Positions 52,441 through 61,427 are shown, counted from the first letter of the stretch. The stretch is DNA of 64,000 nucleotides from Streptomyces sp. KMM 9044 (GCF_024701375.2 NZ_CP113910.1:4278001-4342000), one strand, 5' to 3'. Program-made: numbers and translations. Notes: generated by a model from the sequence alone, not told the origin.

Positions 52441-53793
52441 TCAGGTCCGGGTGATCCGCACCCGGTACACCGGCACGTCCGAGTCCGAGACGGCCCCCGC
52501 GGCCGGTGCCGCGTCCGCACCGGAGTCCGGGCCCGGGTCCGGACCCTTCGTCCCCAGCACCGTCACCCGGATTCCCGCCTCGCGGTCGACGAAGGTCTCG
52601 CCGGGAGCGAAGGGGGCGTCGGAGAGTTCCGCGTGGACGTTGGGGCTGCGCGTGCAACCGCCGCTCTCCGGACGGGAGTCGAAGACCGTGATCGGTCCCA
52701 TGCCGGTGTCGACGTCCGCGTCGACCTTGTAGACGAGGAGGCCGGGCCGGCACACCGCCTCGTCGTTGCCGGCTCGGGTGCGGAACTCGACGGCGTATCC
52801 GGAACGCGCGTCCAGCGGGAGGAAGACGAGCTTGGGGCCGCCCCGCTCGGCCAGCGGCGTCAGGGCGTACTCCTGTGTGCCCGTGCCCGCCGCGCAGTGC
52901 ACCTGGGGGGCGTCCAGCCAGCCCAGTTTCCACTTGTGCCAGCCGAGCAGGTCGTTGTTGGCGCCCCAGTCCTCGCTCATGATGTCCCAGTGGCCCACGG
53001 CACCGCCGCCCTCGGCGGTGTAGAGGTCGGGCAGGCCGAAGATGTGGCCGTTCTCGTGCGGGAGGACGCGGTAGCCGGTGCGGTCCAGGGAGCCGGAACC
53101 GTCGTCCTGGCGGGAGTAGACGAACGACGCGTTGGCGACGGGGACGCCGTCCGCGGTCGGGGCCTCCGTGTTGCCGGCGAAGGTGACGGACAGGACCGTC
53201 TCCAGGGCGGAGGGGCCCGCGTTCGGGGTCATCAGTACGTTCACCAGGTCGTACGCACGGAAGTCGACCTTCGGGTCCGCCGCGGCCACGAGGTCGTCGA
53301 CCAGCTCGCGGTAGCCGGGGTCGAAGGGGGTGCCTCGCTCTATGCCGTACTCCTGGAACGACTTGGGCATCCGCAGCCAGGCCGGGACCGGCATCTCGGG
53401 GCGGTAGTCGAGGCGGCCGTACGAGCTGGTCCGGAACCACCGCTGGGTCTGCGGGAAGAACTCCCGGTAACGGTCGAGGGCCCTGCCCTCGCCGGGGGCG
53501 TCCGAGAAGTCGACCGTGAGGGTGAGGGCGCGGACGGTGCCGGTGGAGCGGGCGTACCCGGCGATCGTGGGGATTCCCTCCGACATCTGGACCTCGTGGG
53601 CGCTGCCGATCATGCAGGGGCCGTGCGCGGAGGAGCGGGACAGGGCGCTCGGTCCGGCGCCGGGAGCCGAGAGGTAAGGGGAGAGGTGGCCGTTGCCGGC
53701 CGAGGGGGCGACGGCGAGGGTCAGGGCGGTCAGGGACGCCAGAGCGGCCAGCCGGCGCGGGGATATCCGGCTGCTGGTCGACTGCGGCTGCAT
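52441..53793 (-). CDS. Secreted M6-type metalloprotease
   Basis: 450 residues. A signal peptide is evident (RLAALASLTALTLAVAPSAG). The zinc site is VLPHENGHIFGLPDLY, an HExGH motif of the M6/immune-inhibitor-A family, followed by GHWDIMSEDWGANN, a Met-turn-like DIMS typical of such enzymes. Early features EYGIERGTPFDPGYRELVDD and VRALTLTVDFSDAPGEG fit the family. The C-terminus is a beta-rich domain ending VPVYRVRITRT. It is exported and probably degrades extracellular protein. It lies 296 bp from a divergent TetR gene. Confidence 0.85.
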   Translation of the reverse strand: MQPQSTSSRISPRRLAALASLTALTLAVAPSAGNGHLSPYLSAPGAGPSALSRSSAHGPCMIGSAHEVQMSEGIPTIAGYARSTGTVRALTLTVDFSDAPGEGRALDRYREFFPQTQRWFRTSSYGRLDYRPEMPVPAWLRMPKSFQEYGIERGTPFDPGYRELVDDLVAAADPKVDFRAYDLVNVLMTPNAGPSALETVLSVTFAGNTEAPTADGVPVANASFVYSRQDDGSGSLDRTGYRVLPHENGHIFGLPDLYTAEGGGAVGHWDIMSEDWGANNDLLGWHKWKLGWLDAPQVHCAAGTGTQEYALTPLAERGGPKLVFLPLDARSGYAVEFRTRAGNDEAVCRPGLLVYKVDADVDTGMGPITVFDSRPESGGCTRSPNVHAELSDAPFAPGETFVDREAGIRVTVLGTKGPDPGPDSGADAAPAAGAVSDSDVPVYRVRITRT

Positions 53794-53969
53794 GCGGGGA
53801 ACCTCCGCTTCACACGGCAGCCCCCGGTCTTTGGCTGCACCCTCTTGATCACCCTCCGTCGAGGGGTGCGTGGGCGCGCGCTGGAGGGGCCGATCGTGCG
53901 AGAGCTCCGACAGACACGCGGGGAATGTGACTCAGGTCACCACAGAAGCTGCCATTGGAGGGAAATAAC

Positions 53970-54027
53970 CGGGGACTGCTTCCCCGTTTAGACCCTGTGT
54001 TCGCGTGAAACGGGGACTTCTTCCCCG
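53970..54027. promoter_or_regulatory. Twin inverted-repeat operators for the TetR gene
   Basis: CGGGGA-ctgct-TCCCCG at 53970-53986 and CGGGGA-cttct-TCCCCG at 54011-54027: two near-identical 17-bp sites 41 bp apart upstream of the TetR-family start. They suit binding of two dimers and autorepression. Confidence 0.65.
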
Positions 54028-54088
54028 GATCGCGACAGCGGCGCCAACAGCAGGACCAGCAGCAGTGACAGTGACCCAGGAGGGCATC

Positions 54089-54733
54089 GTGCAGACCGTC
54101 GCTTCCGCGTCGCGCAAGGTGTCCCGGCCCCGCGCCGACGCCCTGCGCAACCGGGAGCGGATCGTCACCGCCGCCCGGGAGATGTTCGTCGAGTGCGGTG
54201 CCGACGTGCCGTTCGACGAGATCGCCCGCCGGGCCGGCGTGGGCAATGCCACGGTGTACCGCAACTTCCCCGACCGCGAAGCGCTGGCGCGCGAGGTCGT
54301 GTGCTCCGTGATGGACCGTACGTCGGAGGTGGCCGAGCAACTGCTCGCCGGGGCCGGGAATGCCTTCGGGGCGCTGGAGCGATTCGCGCACGCCGCCGCC
54401 GAGGAGCGGCTCAGTGCGCTGTGCCCGATGCTCTCCGCCGCCTTCGATCAGCACCCCCCCGATCTGGAGGCCGCGCGTGTACGTCTCGAGGCGCTCGTCG
54501 CACGGATGATGGGCCGCGCCAAGGCGTCCGGTCAGCTCCGTGACGACGTGGACCTCGGTGATCTGCTGGTCGGCATCGCCCAGCTCAGCCGGCCGCCGGC
54601 CGGCACGGGATGCGCGAACGCCGACCGGTTCGTCCACCGCCATCTTCAGCTGTTCCTGGACGGAATGCGGGCCCCGGCCCGCAGTTCCCTGCCGGGCGAG
54701 GCCGTCACCGTGGAGGACCTGCGCGCGAACTGA
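54089..54733 (+). CDS. TetR-family regulator
   Basis: 214 residues. N-terminal HTH (about 18-62): NRERIVTAAREMFVECGADV, PFDEIARRAGVGNATVYRNF, PDREALAREVV. The rest is a helical ligand-binding domain. GTG 54089 is supported by AGGAGG ten bases before. The DHA2 exporter begins 176 bp downstream on the same strand, so the usual job, repression of a drug exporter, is likely. It probably also represses itself through the twin operators. Confidence 0.9.
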   Translation: MQTVASASRKVSRPRADALRNRERIVTAAREMFVECGADVPFDEIARRAGVGNATVYRNFPDREALAREVVCSVMDRTSEVAEQLLAGAGNAFGALERFAHAAAEERLSALCPMLSAAFDQHPPDLEAARVRLEALVARMMGRAKASGQLRDDVDLGDLLVGIAQLSRPPAGTGCANADRFVHRHLQLFLDGMRAPARSSLPGEAVTVEDLRAN

Positions 54734-54909
54734 ACGATCCGCTGAACGACCTGAACAGTCCGAACGATCCCTGACCGAGATCTGACCACCCCGACAGACA
54801 TCCCAGCGGCCGTCCCGTGGGCGAGTCGTTCCCTGACGACACCGTTTTTTCGTTGAGAACCCTGAATTCTTCCGTCCTGAAGTCCCGAAGTCCCGAAGTG
54901 GGTACCCCC

Positions 54910-56466
54910 ATGTCTGAAACAGCCTCGAAGGCTCCCGGTAAACCGGATGCCAACGGCGTACCGGATACCAACCGCTGGAAGGCGCTCGTCTTCATCGCGC
55001 TCGCCCAGCTGATGGTCGTCCTGGACGCCACCATCGTGAACATCGCCCTGCCCTCCGCCCAGCAGGACCTGGGCATCTCCGACGGCAACCGGCAGTGGGT
55101 CGTCACCGCCTACGCCCTCGCCTTCGGCGGACTGCTGCTCTTCGGCGGGCGGATAGCCGACCTGTGGGGCCGCAAGCGGGCCTTCGTGCTCGGTCTGGGC
55201 GGCTTCGCGGCGGCCTCCGCGCTGGGCGGCGCCGCCACCAACGAGGCCATGATGTTCGGTGCCCGCGCCCTGCAGGGCGTGTTCGGCGCGCTGCTCGCGC
55301 CGGCCGCGCTGTCCCTGCTCGCGGTGATGTTCACCGACGGCAAGGAGCGCGCCAAGGCGTTCGGCATCTACGGTGCGATCGCCGGCGGCGGTGGCGCCGT
55401 CGGCCTGATACTCGGTGGCTTCCTCACCGAGTACCTGAACTGGCGCTGGACGTTCTTCGTGAACATCCCGTTCGCCGTCGTCGCCGCGATCGGCGCGTAC
55501 TTCGTCATCCGTGAGCCGCAGGGCAGCCGCAACCGTTCGCCGCTGGACATCCCCGGCGTGGTGCTGTCCACCCTCGGTCTGGTCGCGCTCGTCTACGGCT
55601 TCACCCGCGCCGAGTCCGAGGGCTGGGGCGACTCGCTGACGGTCGGCATGTTCGTCGCGTCGGCCGTCCTGCTCCTGGCATTCGTCGTGGTCGAGTCCAG
55701 GGTCAAGGCGCCGCTGCTGCCGCTGCGCGTGGTCACCGAACGCAACCGCGGCGGGGTCTACCTCTCGCTGGGGCTGGCGATCATCGCGATGTTCGGCCTG
55801 TTCCTCTTCCTCACGTACTACCTGCAGATCGTGCAGAACTACTCGCCGGTGAAGACCGGGTTCGCGTTCCTGCCCATGATCGTGGGCATGATCACGGGTT
55901 CCACCCAGATCGGCGCCCGGCTGATGACCCGGGTCGCGCCCCGGCTGCTGATGGGCCCCGGGTTCCTGGTCGCCGCGCTCGGCATGCTGATACTGACCCG
56001 GCTGGGGGTCGGCACCTCCTACACCGCCGTGCTGCTGCCCGGCATGCTGCTGCTCGGCCTCGGCATGGGCACGGCGTTCATGCCGGCCATGTCGCTGGCC
56101 ACCCAGGGCGTCGAGCCCCGGGACTCCGGTGTCGCCTCCGCGATGGTCAACACCTCGCAGCAGGTGGGCGGCGCGATCGGTACGGCCCTGCTGAACACGA
56201 TCGCGGCCTCGGCCACCACGTCCTACGTCGCCGATCACCTCGGCGGCGCCACGAGCCGGTCCCAGCAGCGGCTGGTGCAGCTCGAGGGCATGGTGCAGGG
56301 CTACACCAGCGCGATCTGGTTCGCCGTCGGAATCCTCGTCGCGGCCGCGGCCATCGCCCTGACCTTCGTCAACGCCGGCCGTCCGGGGACCACGGTCACC
56401 GGCTCCTCCGGTGAGGGTGCCGGGGCAGCCCAGGAGGAGATGCCGGTGCCGGCCATCGCCCACTGA
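54910..56466 (+). CDS. MFS drug-resistance transporter (DHA2, 14-helix)
   Basis: 518 residues. Motif A GGRIADLWGRKRAF and motif D1-like LDATIVNIALPSAQQDLGIS identify the DHA2/EmrB-QacA family of proton-driven drug exporters. Fourteen hydrophobic segments fit (from VFIALAQLMVVLDATIVNI to IWFAVGILVAAAAIALTFV). Polar ends at both sides. ATG 54910 fits the length; the upstream region has the unit AAGTCCCG repeated (around 54890). Pairing with TetR suggests substrate-induced expression. Confidence 0.9.
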   Translation: MSETASKAPGKPDANGVPDTNRWKALVFIALAQLMVVLDATIVNIALPSAQQDLGISDGNRQWVVTAYALAFGGLLLFGGRIADLWGRKRAFVLGLGGFAAASALGGAATNEAMMFGARALQGVFGALLAPAALSLLAVMFTDGKERAKAFGIYGAIAGGGGAVGLILGGFLTEYLNWRWTFFVNIPFAVVAAIGAYFVIREPQGSRNRSPLDIPGVVLSTLGLVALVYGFTRAESEGWGDSLTVGMFVASAVLLLAFVVVESRVKAPLLPLRVVTERNRGGVYLSLGLAIIAMFGLFLFLTYYLQIVQNYSPVKTGFAFLPMIVGMITGSTQIGARLMTRVAPRLLMGPGFLVAALGMLILTRLGVGTSYTAVLLPGMLLLGLGMGTAFMPAMSLATQGVEPRDSGVASAMVNTSQQVGGAIGTALLNTIAASATTSYVADHLGGATSRSQQRLVQLEGMVQGYTSAIWFAVGILVAAAAIALTFVNAGRPGTTVTGSSGEGAGAAQEEMPVPAIAH

Positions 56467-56556
56467 CCGGCACGCCTTCGGGTCACCGGTCACCCGTACG
56501 GCCGGGGAGGGGACGCCTCGTCCGTACGGCTTCCAGGGCCTGCCCCGGCTTCGCGC

Positions 56557-57102
56557 TCAGCGGAGCCAGGGCAGGTCCGCACCCGCTTCGCTGGGCTGGA
56601 GTCCCTCGGCGACGATCTGCATGATCTCGCCGAGGGACTTCTGCTGTTCGGGGGTGAGCCGGTCGAAGAGCGCCTGCCGTACGGCCTCCACGTGCCCCGG
56701 CGCGTTGCGGCGCAGCACCTCGTAACCGTCGTCAGTCAGGACGGCGAACTGGCCCCGCTTGTCGGACGGGCACTCCTCGCGGCGCACCCAGCCGTTCTTC
56801 TCCAGGCGGGCCACGGCGTGCGAGAGCCGGGAGCGGGTGATCTTCGCCAGCATCGCGAGCTCGGTCATCCGCAGCCGCCGCTCCGGTGCCTCGGCGAGCT
56901 TGACCAGCAGGCCGTAGTAGAGGTGAGGCATGCCCGCGTCCCGCTGGAGCTGGCGGTCGAGGTGATCCTCCAGGAGGGTGCTGGCCTCGATGTACGAGCG
57001 CCAGACGCGCTGTTCCCCGGCGCTGAGCCAACGGGGTTCGTCGGTGTCTGCCGGTCCGGGTTCCGGGCCCGGCGCCGCTGCGGAAGTGGGTGCCGTCGTC
57101 AT
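56557..57102 (-). CDS. MarR-family regulator
   Basis: 181 residues. Winged helix with ERRLRMTELAMLAKITRSRL, SHAVARLEKNGWVRREECPS and the wing DKRGQFAVLTDDGYEVL. The N-terminus is a Pro/Ala-rich extension; helices for dimerisation are at both ends. ATG 57102 is chosen over the open upstream frame. It is divergent from the dioxygenase gene, with an AT-rich palindrome between them, so it likely represses both until a phenolic compound binds. Confidence 0.9.
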   Translation of the reverse strand: MTTAPTSAAAPGPEPGPADTDEPRWLSAGEQRVWRSYIEASTLLEDHLDRQLQRDAGMPHLYYGLLVKLAEAPERRLRMTELAMLAKITRSRLSHAVARLEKNGWVRREECPSDKRGQFAVLTDDGYEVLRRNAPGHVEAVRQALFDRLTPEQQKSLGEIMQIVAEGLQPSEAGADLPWLR

Positions 57103-57124
57103 GAGGTCCACTCTACGACCCTTC

Positions 57125-57142
57125 TTATTTAATATTAAATAA
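57125..57142. promoter_or_regulatory. AT-rich perfect palindrome, MarR operator
   Basis: TTATTTAATATTAAATAA is an exact 18-bp palindrome, strikingly AT-rich for this genome, between the divergent MarR and dioxygenase genes. A TTGACT on the dioxygenase side could be a -35 element. Confidence 0.75.
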
Positions 57143-57241
57143 AATCGCGGTAGGGTCCAGGTTGGAGGTTGACTTTTCAAGTAAAACCTTCGGTCGCCCC
57201 ACCAGCCGGATCCGTACCGATCGCCGGAAGGAGTCGCAGCC

Positions 57242-58027
57242 ATGACCGCCGCCACTCGGGAACGCATGCCCGCGCTGTACCTCAGTCACGGCGCCCCGCC
57301 CCTGGCCGACGACCCCGTCTGGCCCGGCGAGCTGGCCGCCTGGTCCGCCGGACTGCCCCGCCCGAAGGCGATCCTCGTCGTCTCCGCCCACTGGGAGGAG
57401 GCCCCGCTCGCCCTCGGTGCCACCGCGACGGTTCCGCTCGTCTACGACTTCTGGGGCTTCCCCGAGCACTACTACCAGGTGAAGTACGGTGCCCCCGGCG
57501 CTCCCGTGCTCGCCGCCTCCGTACGCAAACTGCTGCGTGCCCCCGGCGTCCCGGTGCAGGACGTTCCCGACCGGGGGCTGGACCACGGTGCCTACGTCCC
57601 GCTGGTCGAGATGTTCCCCGAGGCCGACATCCCGGTGCTCCAGGTCTCCATGCCGACCCTGGATCCGGTGAAGCTGATGGACATCGGACGCAGGCTCGCG
57701 CCGCTGCGCGACGAGGGCGTGCTGATCATCGGCTCCGGATTCTTCACCCACAACCTGGCCGCGCTGCGGCAGGGCGGCATCCCCAGGTGGTCGGCCGAGT
57801 TCGACGACTGGGGGCGCCGCGCGCTGAACACCGGTGACGTGGACGGACTGCTCGACTTCGCCCGCAGGTCCCCGGCGGGCATGCTCGCCCACCCGCGCAC
57901 CGAACACTTCGCACCGCTCTTCGTCACCATGGGCGCGGCCGACGCCGCCGGCGACCTGGACACGCAGCGGTCGGTGATCGACGGGTTCTGGCTGGGGATG
58001 GCCAAGCGATCGGTGCAGTTCGGCTGA
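57242..58027 (+). CDS. DODA-type extradiol ring-opening dioxygenase
   Basis: 261 residues of the LigB/DODA superfamily, non-haem iron enzymes that cleave catechol-like rings. ALYLSHGAPPLADD gives the first His, ILVVSAHWEEAP the second, and GLDHGAYVPLVEMFP a third conserved His. IGSGFFTHNLAAL and RTEHFAPLFVTMGAA carry further conserved His residues. The natural substrate in streptomycetes is unknown. ATG 57242 follows AAGGAG. The divergent MarR gene is its probable repressor. Confidence 0.9.
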   Translation: MTAATRERMPALYLSHGAPPLADDPVWPGELAAWSAGLPRPKAILVVSAHWEEAPLALGATATVPLVYDFWGFPEHYYQVKYGAPGAPVLAASVRKLLRAPGVPVQDVPDRGLDHGAYVPLVEMFPEADIPVLQVSMPTLDPVKLMDIGRRLAPLRDEGVLIIGSGFFTHNLAALRQGGIPRWSAEFDDWGRRALNTGDVDGLLDFARRSPAGMLAHPRTEHFAPLFVTMGAADAAGDLDTQRSVIDGFWLGMAKRSVQFG

Positions 58028-58074
58028 ACTCTTTGAGGGGTACCGGCCTCCCGGGGCCCGGTGACCGCCGGCGG

Positions 58075-58647
58075 CTACAGCTCCTTCTCGTACCAGGCCA
58101 CGTCCCAGGAGCGGTCGAACTTGCGTCCCACCTCGCGGAACGTGCCCGTGGGCCGGAAGCCGAAGCGCTGGTGCAGCCGCGTGGAGGCCTCGTTCGGCTG
58201 GGCGATGCCCGCGTAGGCGCGGTGCAGGTCCTCGCCCGCCAGGGCCTCGAACAGGGCTGTGTAGAGCAGGCTGCCGATTCCGCGGCCCCCGGTGTCCGGG
58301 GTGACGTAGACCGTCGTCTCCACCGATGTCGCGTAGGCGGGCTTCGCCCGGAAGGGGCCGGAGGTGGCGTGGCCGAGGATCCGCTCGGTGTTCGCGGCAG
58401 TGGCCGTTGCCGCGCCAACGGCCACAGGCGTGGCCGTGACCGCAGGCGTGGCCGTGGCAACCGTCAGGCGGTACGGGCCGTCTACAGGGTGGGAGAGCAG
58501 CCATGGGCGGCACTCGTCAGGGGTGAGGGCCGCGGTGTCGAAGGTGATGGGCGTCTCGCGCACCTACTGGTTGTACAGATCGGTGAGCGCTGCCAGATCG
58601 CCCTCGGCCCCTGGCCCGACCTGGACCTTCGCGTAATCCGACGACAT
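58075..58647 (-). pseudogene. GNAT acetyltransferase with in-frame amber codon
   Basis: Phosphinothricin-acetyltransferase-like GNAT. The start MSSDYAKVQVGPGAEGDLAA is followed by LTDLYNQ and then a TAG (58564-58566), where relatives have an aromatic residue in LYN(H)YVRETPITFDTAA. After it the frame runs on as VRETPITFDTAALTPDE, SVETTVYVTPDTGGRGIGSL (acetyl-CoA loop) and RFGFRPTGTFREVGRKFD. GTG 58563 could restart at the next codon, but without a ribosome site. Single substitution, so either inactivated, restarted or a recent mutation. Confidence 0.75.
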
Positions 58648-58850
58648 CTTGACCCCCTGCGGCCCGACAGGATACTGCATGATCAGAAAATTCGGGGGAC
58701 GGGTGGGGGAATTCTGTCCTGATTCCAGTCGTTGTTTCCAGCAGATGCCGGGCACCCGGGCAGAGTCCGAAGTGAGAGACCGGGACCCTGCCGTATATGC
58801 CAGGCCTCCGCAGAACCGCCCGCTGACCTCATCATCGTAAGGGAGCAAGC

Positions 58851-59849
58851 ATGGCAACCCGTGCCGTCGCCCGTCGTAAGTCCGCCTCCGGCGAGACGGC
58901 CGACTCGGCAAGCAGTGTTCGCGCCCATCGTGGCGAGATCGCCGACCGCGACCTGGTCGGCATGTACCTCGACGAGATCGCGCGCACGCCGCTGCTCGAC
59001 GCCGCCAAGGAGGTCGAGCTGTCCCAGATCATCGAAGCGGGTGTGTTCGCGCGGCAGATCCTCGACGGCGCCGAGGAGAACAAGCCGGGTGCCACCACCG
59101 AGGAACTCCAGGCGCTGTACGACGCGAGCGAGCGGGCCAAGGACGTCTTCATCCGCTCCAACCTCCGCCTGGTCGTCGCGGTGGCCCGCCGCTACCCGCG
59201 CAGCGGCCTGCCCCTGCTCGACCTGATCCAGGAGGGTAACGCCGGCCTGGTGCGCGCGGTCGAGAAGTTCGACTACCGCAAGGGCTTCAAGTTCTCGACC
59301 TACGCCACCTGGTGGATCCGTCAGGCCATCACACGGTCGATAGCCGACCAGTCCCGCACCATCCGTCTGCCCGTCCACCTGGTGGAGGAACTGGGCCGGA
59401 TCCGGCGCGTGCAGCGCGAGTTCAACCGTGAGCACGGGCGGGACCCGGAGCCCGTGGAGATCGCCGCCGAGCTCGGTTCCACACCGGAGCGCGTGACGGA
59501 CGTGCTCGACTGGGCCCGCGACCCGGTCTCGCTGAACATGTCGGTGGACGACGAGGGCGAGACCCAGTTCGGCGACCTCCTCGAGGACACCTCCGCGGTG
59601 TCGCCGGAGCAGTCGGTGCTGACGCTGCTGCGCAGTGAGGAACTGGACGACCTCATCGGCCGCCTCGACCAGCGCACGGCCTCGATCATCAAGATGCGCT
59701 ACGGCATCGAGGACGGCAGGGAGCGCACCCTGACGGAGGTCGGCAAACAGCACGGCCTGACCCGCGAGCGGATCCGGCAGATAGAGAAGCACGCGCTGAT
59801 GGAACTGAAGAAGCTGGCCCGCGGCACCGGGTTCGACGCGGCGGCGTAG
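58851..59849 (+). CDS. hrdD: RNA polymerase sigma factor HrdD
   Basis: 332 residues of the sigma-70 group 2 type. Region 1.2 ADRDLVGMYLDEIARTPLL; region 2 LIQEGNAGLVRAVEKFDYRK and FSTYATWWIRQAITRSIADQ (core binding, -10 melting); region 3 EELGRIRRVQREFNREHGRD; region 4.2 TLTEVGKQHGLTRERIRQIE (-35 recognition). The opening MATRAVARRKSASGETADSA and length match streptomycete HrdD as I know it. The principal sigma HrdB is much longer, so this is not it. The gene is monocistronic with strong terminators downstream. ATG 58851 follows AAGGGAG. Confidence 0.95.
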   Translation: MATRAVARRKSASGETADSASSVRAHRGEIADRDLVGMYLDEIARTPLLDAAKEVELSQIIEAGVFARQILDGAEENKPGATTEELQALYDASERAKDVFIRSNLRLVVAVARRYPRSGLPLLDLIQEGNAGLVRAVEKFDYRKGFKFSTYATWWIRQAITRSIADQSRTIRLPVHLVEELGRIRRVQREFNREHGRDPEPVEIAAELGSTPERVTDVLDWARDPVSLNMSVDDEGETQFGDLLEDTSAVSPEQSVLTLLRSEELDDLIGRLDQRTASIIKMRYGIEDGRERTLTEVGKQHGLTRERIRQIEKHALMELKKLARGTGFDAAA

Positions 59850-60097
59850 AGTCGGCGCCGGGTCGGCCCGGTTCAGGTGCAGGGCCCTTGGGGCGCCCGG
59901 TGGTGAAATACGGCGCAAATATGACGTCCTGTCACTGCTTCGATCCGCTGGACCAGGGAACAAGAATGCAGAGCCCGGAAGTTGTGGGGCCGGGGTATGC
60001 CGGAAGTCCGGATACCCCGGGACCCCGGGCACCGTCCCCTGGACGACCCTCCCGAGCCACGTCCCGTCGCACCACCCCCCCGGCGCCGGGACTTCCC

Positions 60098-60139
60098 AAG
60101 CCGGGTCCGGCACCCCCCCCCGGGTGCCGGACCCGGCTT
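60098..60139 (+). terminator. hrdD terminator
   Basis: 18-base arms (60098-60115 and 60122-60139), AAGCCGGGTCCGGCACCC and its complement, closed by six C, then TTT. It lies about 250 bp after hrdD. Confidence 0.85.
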
Positions 60140-60160
60140 TCCCCTGTGCGGGACGGGAGA

Positions 60161-60197
60161 GCGGGCCACCCCGAACCTGAACCCCGGGGTGGCCCGC
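60161..60197. terminator. Second stem-loop after hrdD
   Basis: Arms GCGGGCCACCCC (60161-60172) and GGGGTGGCCCGC (60186-60197) with a 13-base loop. Backup terminator, ending 40 bp before the next gene. Confidence 0.65.
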
Positions 60198-60237
60198 CAG
60201 ATGGCAGACTGTGTCACATGGGCATAGCCTGCCGGGC

Positions 60238-61097
60238 GTGAGCAGCAACATCGTCCCGCCGTCTCCTCCGGGCTCACTGACCGAGGACTCTGCTGCGCAA
60301 TTACCCGGCGTGATGACGCCGTGCCGATACGGCCTTCAGAGCGCGTCGCAGATGCAGGCAGGCCGGGCGCGGCCGAGCCCTGAAAGCACGGCACGTGATC
60401 GCTCGCCGAATTGAGCAGCAGAGTCACCCACCGAGCGGCGCAAAGCCGAAACCCGTATGGAGATCGCCCACGCGGCGGCCGGTCTCTTCGTCCGCCAGGG
60501 CCTGAAGGCCACCCGTACCGAGGACATCGCGCAGGCGGCGGGCATCGCCCCGCGCACCTTCTACCGGTATTTCGCCGCCAAGGAGGAAGCCGTCGCCCCG
60601 CTCTACGAGGCCGTCGCCCGGCGCTGGGTGGAGGCGGTGCGGGCTGCGCCGCCCGGGACGTCCGTACCACAGGCCCTGGAGGACGCCACGCGGTCCATGC
60701 TGAGGCCGGGTGCGGGAGTGTCGGCGGATTCCTGGGTGTGGGTGCGCACCCTGGTCCGCCTGGCCCACTCGAATCCCTCCCTGCGCAGGGTGTGGGCGGA
60801 GGTCTGCCAGACATCGGAGCGCGCACTGGCGGAGGTGCTGGCGGCGTGGGCGCCGGCCGCCCCGGCGGCCGACAGCGATGCCGGGCACGCCGAGCGGACC
60901 GTCGGCGCCCCCGACGCCGCCGCGGACGCGCGGCTGCGTTTCGCCGCCGCCGTCGCGATGGCCGCCCTCCGCGCGGCCGTGGTGGGCTGGGCGGGGGCGA
61001 CGGTCCGGGCGAGGGCCCGCAGGGGCCGGCGGAGCTGGCCGTGGCCAACCTCGCGGCCCTGCGTCACTTCCCGTGGGGCGACCTGACGGCCTCCTGA
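60238..61097 (+). pseudogene. TetR-family regulator broken by MITE and frameshift
   Basis: Two pieces join once the MITE and one copy of its 6-bp duplication are removed: MSSNIVPPSPPGSLTE and RRKAETRMEIAHAAAGLFV. That gives an intact N-terminus and helix-turn-helix (TEDIAQAAGIAPRTFYRYFA). Near the end a G-run at about 61005 carries a one-base shift. The expected ending GPQGPAELAVANLAALRHFP, then WGDLTAS and a stop at 61097, is in another frame than the rest. ATG 60457 could give a partial protein lacking much of the first helix. Doubly inactivated, so target genes may be constitutively expressed. Confidence 0.85.
60286..60425. mobile_element. MITE-like element, copy 3 (inside tetR)
   Basis: 140 bp, ends GACTCTGCTGCGCAATTAC and, inverted, GACTCTGCTGCTCAATTCG. 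The duplication ACCGAG lies at 60280-60285 and 60430-60435, with four extra bases ACCC before the second copy. The interior differs from copies 1 and 2; only the ends are shared. Confidence 0.85.
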
Positions 61098-61115
61098 CGG
61101 CCTCCTGACGGCCTC
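61083..61115. repeat. Three tandem 11-bp repeats
   Basis: CTGACGGCCTC three times across the end of the broken tetR gene, followed by a degenerate fourth. Confidence 0.85.
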
Positions 61116-61427
61116 CTGGCGGCTGCAGGGCGTCCGAACCGGGGCTGCCGCCCGGTCCCCGCCCCCTCCCGTCACCCGTGTTGCCCGCGCGGCCCGCGTC
61201 GCCGGAGGAGGCGGGCTCGCCGATGGCGGGGAGGGGCGTCCGCACCCGTGTCCTGTCTGAACTCCGGCTGTGCTGGCCGTGGAGAAGAAGGAGGAAACGG
61301 ACACACCGTATGCCCGTTCACGCCCGTTCGTGCCTGGTTGGGTCTGTTCCCGTTTACTTATTGGGCGATCCGGCATAATCTTCGAGAGGAAACCACACGT
61401 TCGGGCATGGTTCGGAGGTGAGTGGGC
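61098..61427. other. Promoter region of the fru operon
   Basis: No gene. A CATAAT box (61374-61379) and an upstream TTTACT lie about 55 bp before fruR, a poor but possible promoter. Repeated CGTTC-containing blocks (GCCCGTTCACGCCCGTTCG, then ACACGTTCGGGCATGGTTCG) flank it and could bind the DeoR-type regulator. Confidence 0.45.

Noticed and set aside
54646..56493. 615-codon minus-strand frame opposite the MFS exporter
   Set aside because: Shadow frame, His/Asp/Gly-rich without recognisable fold.
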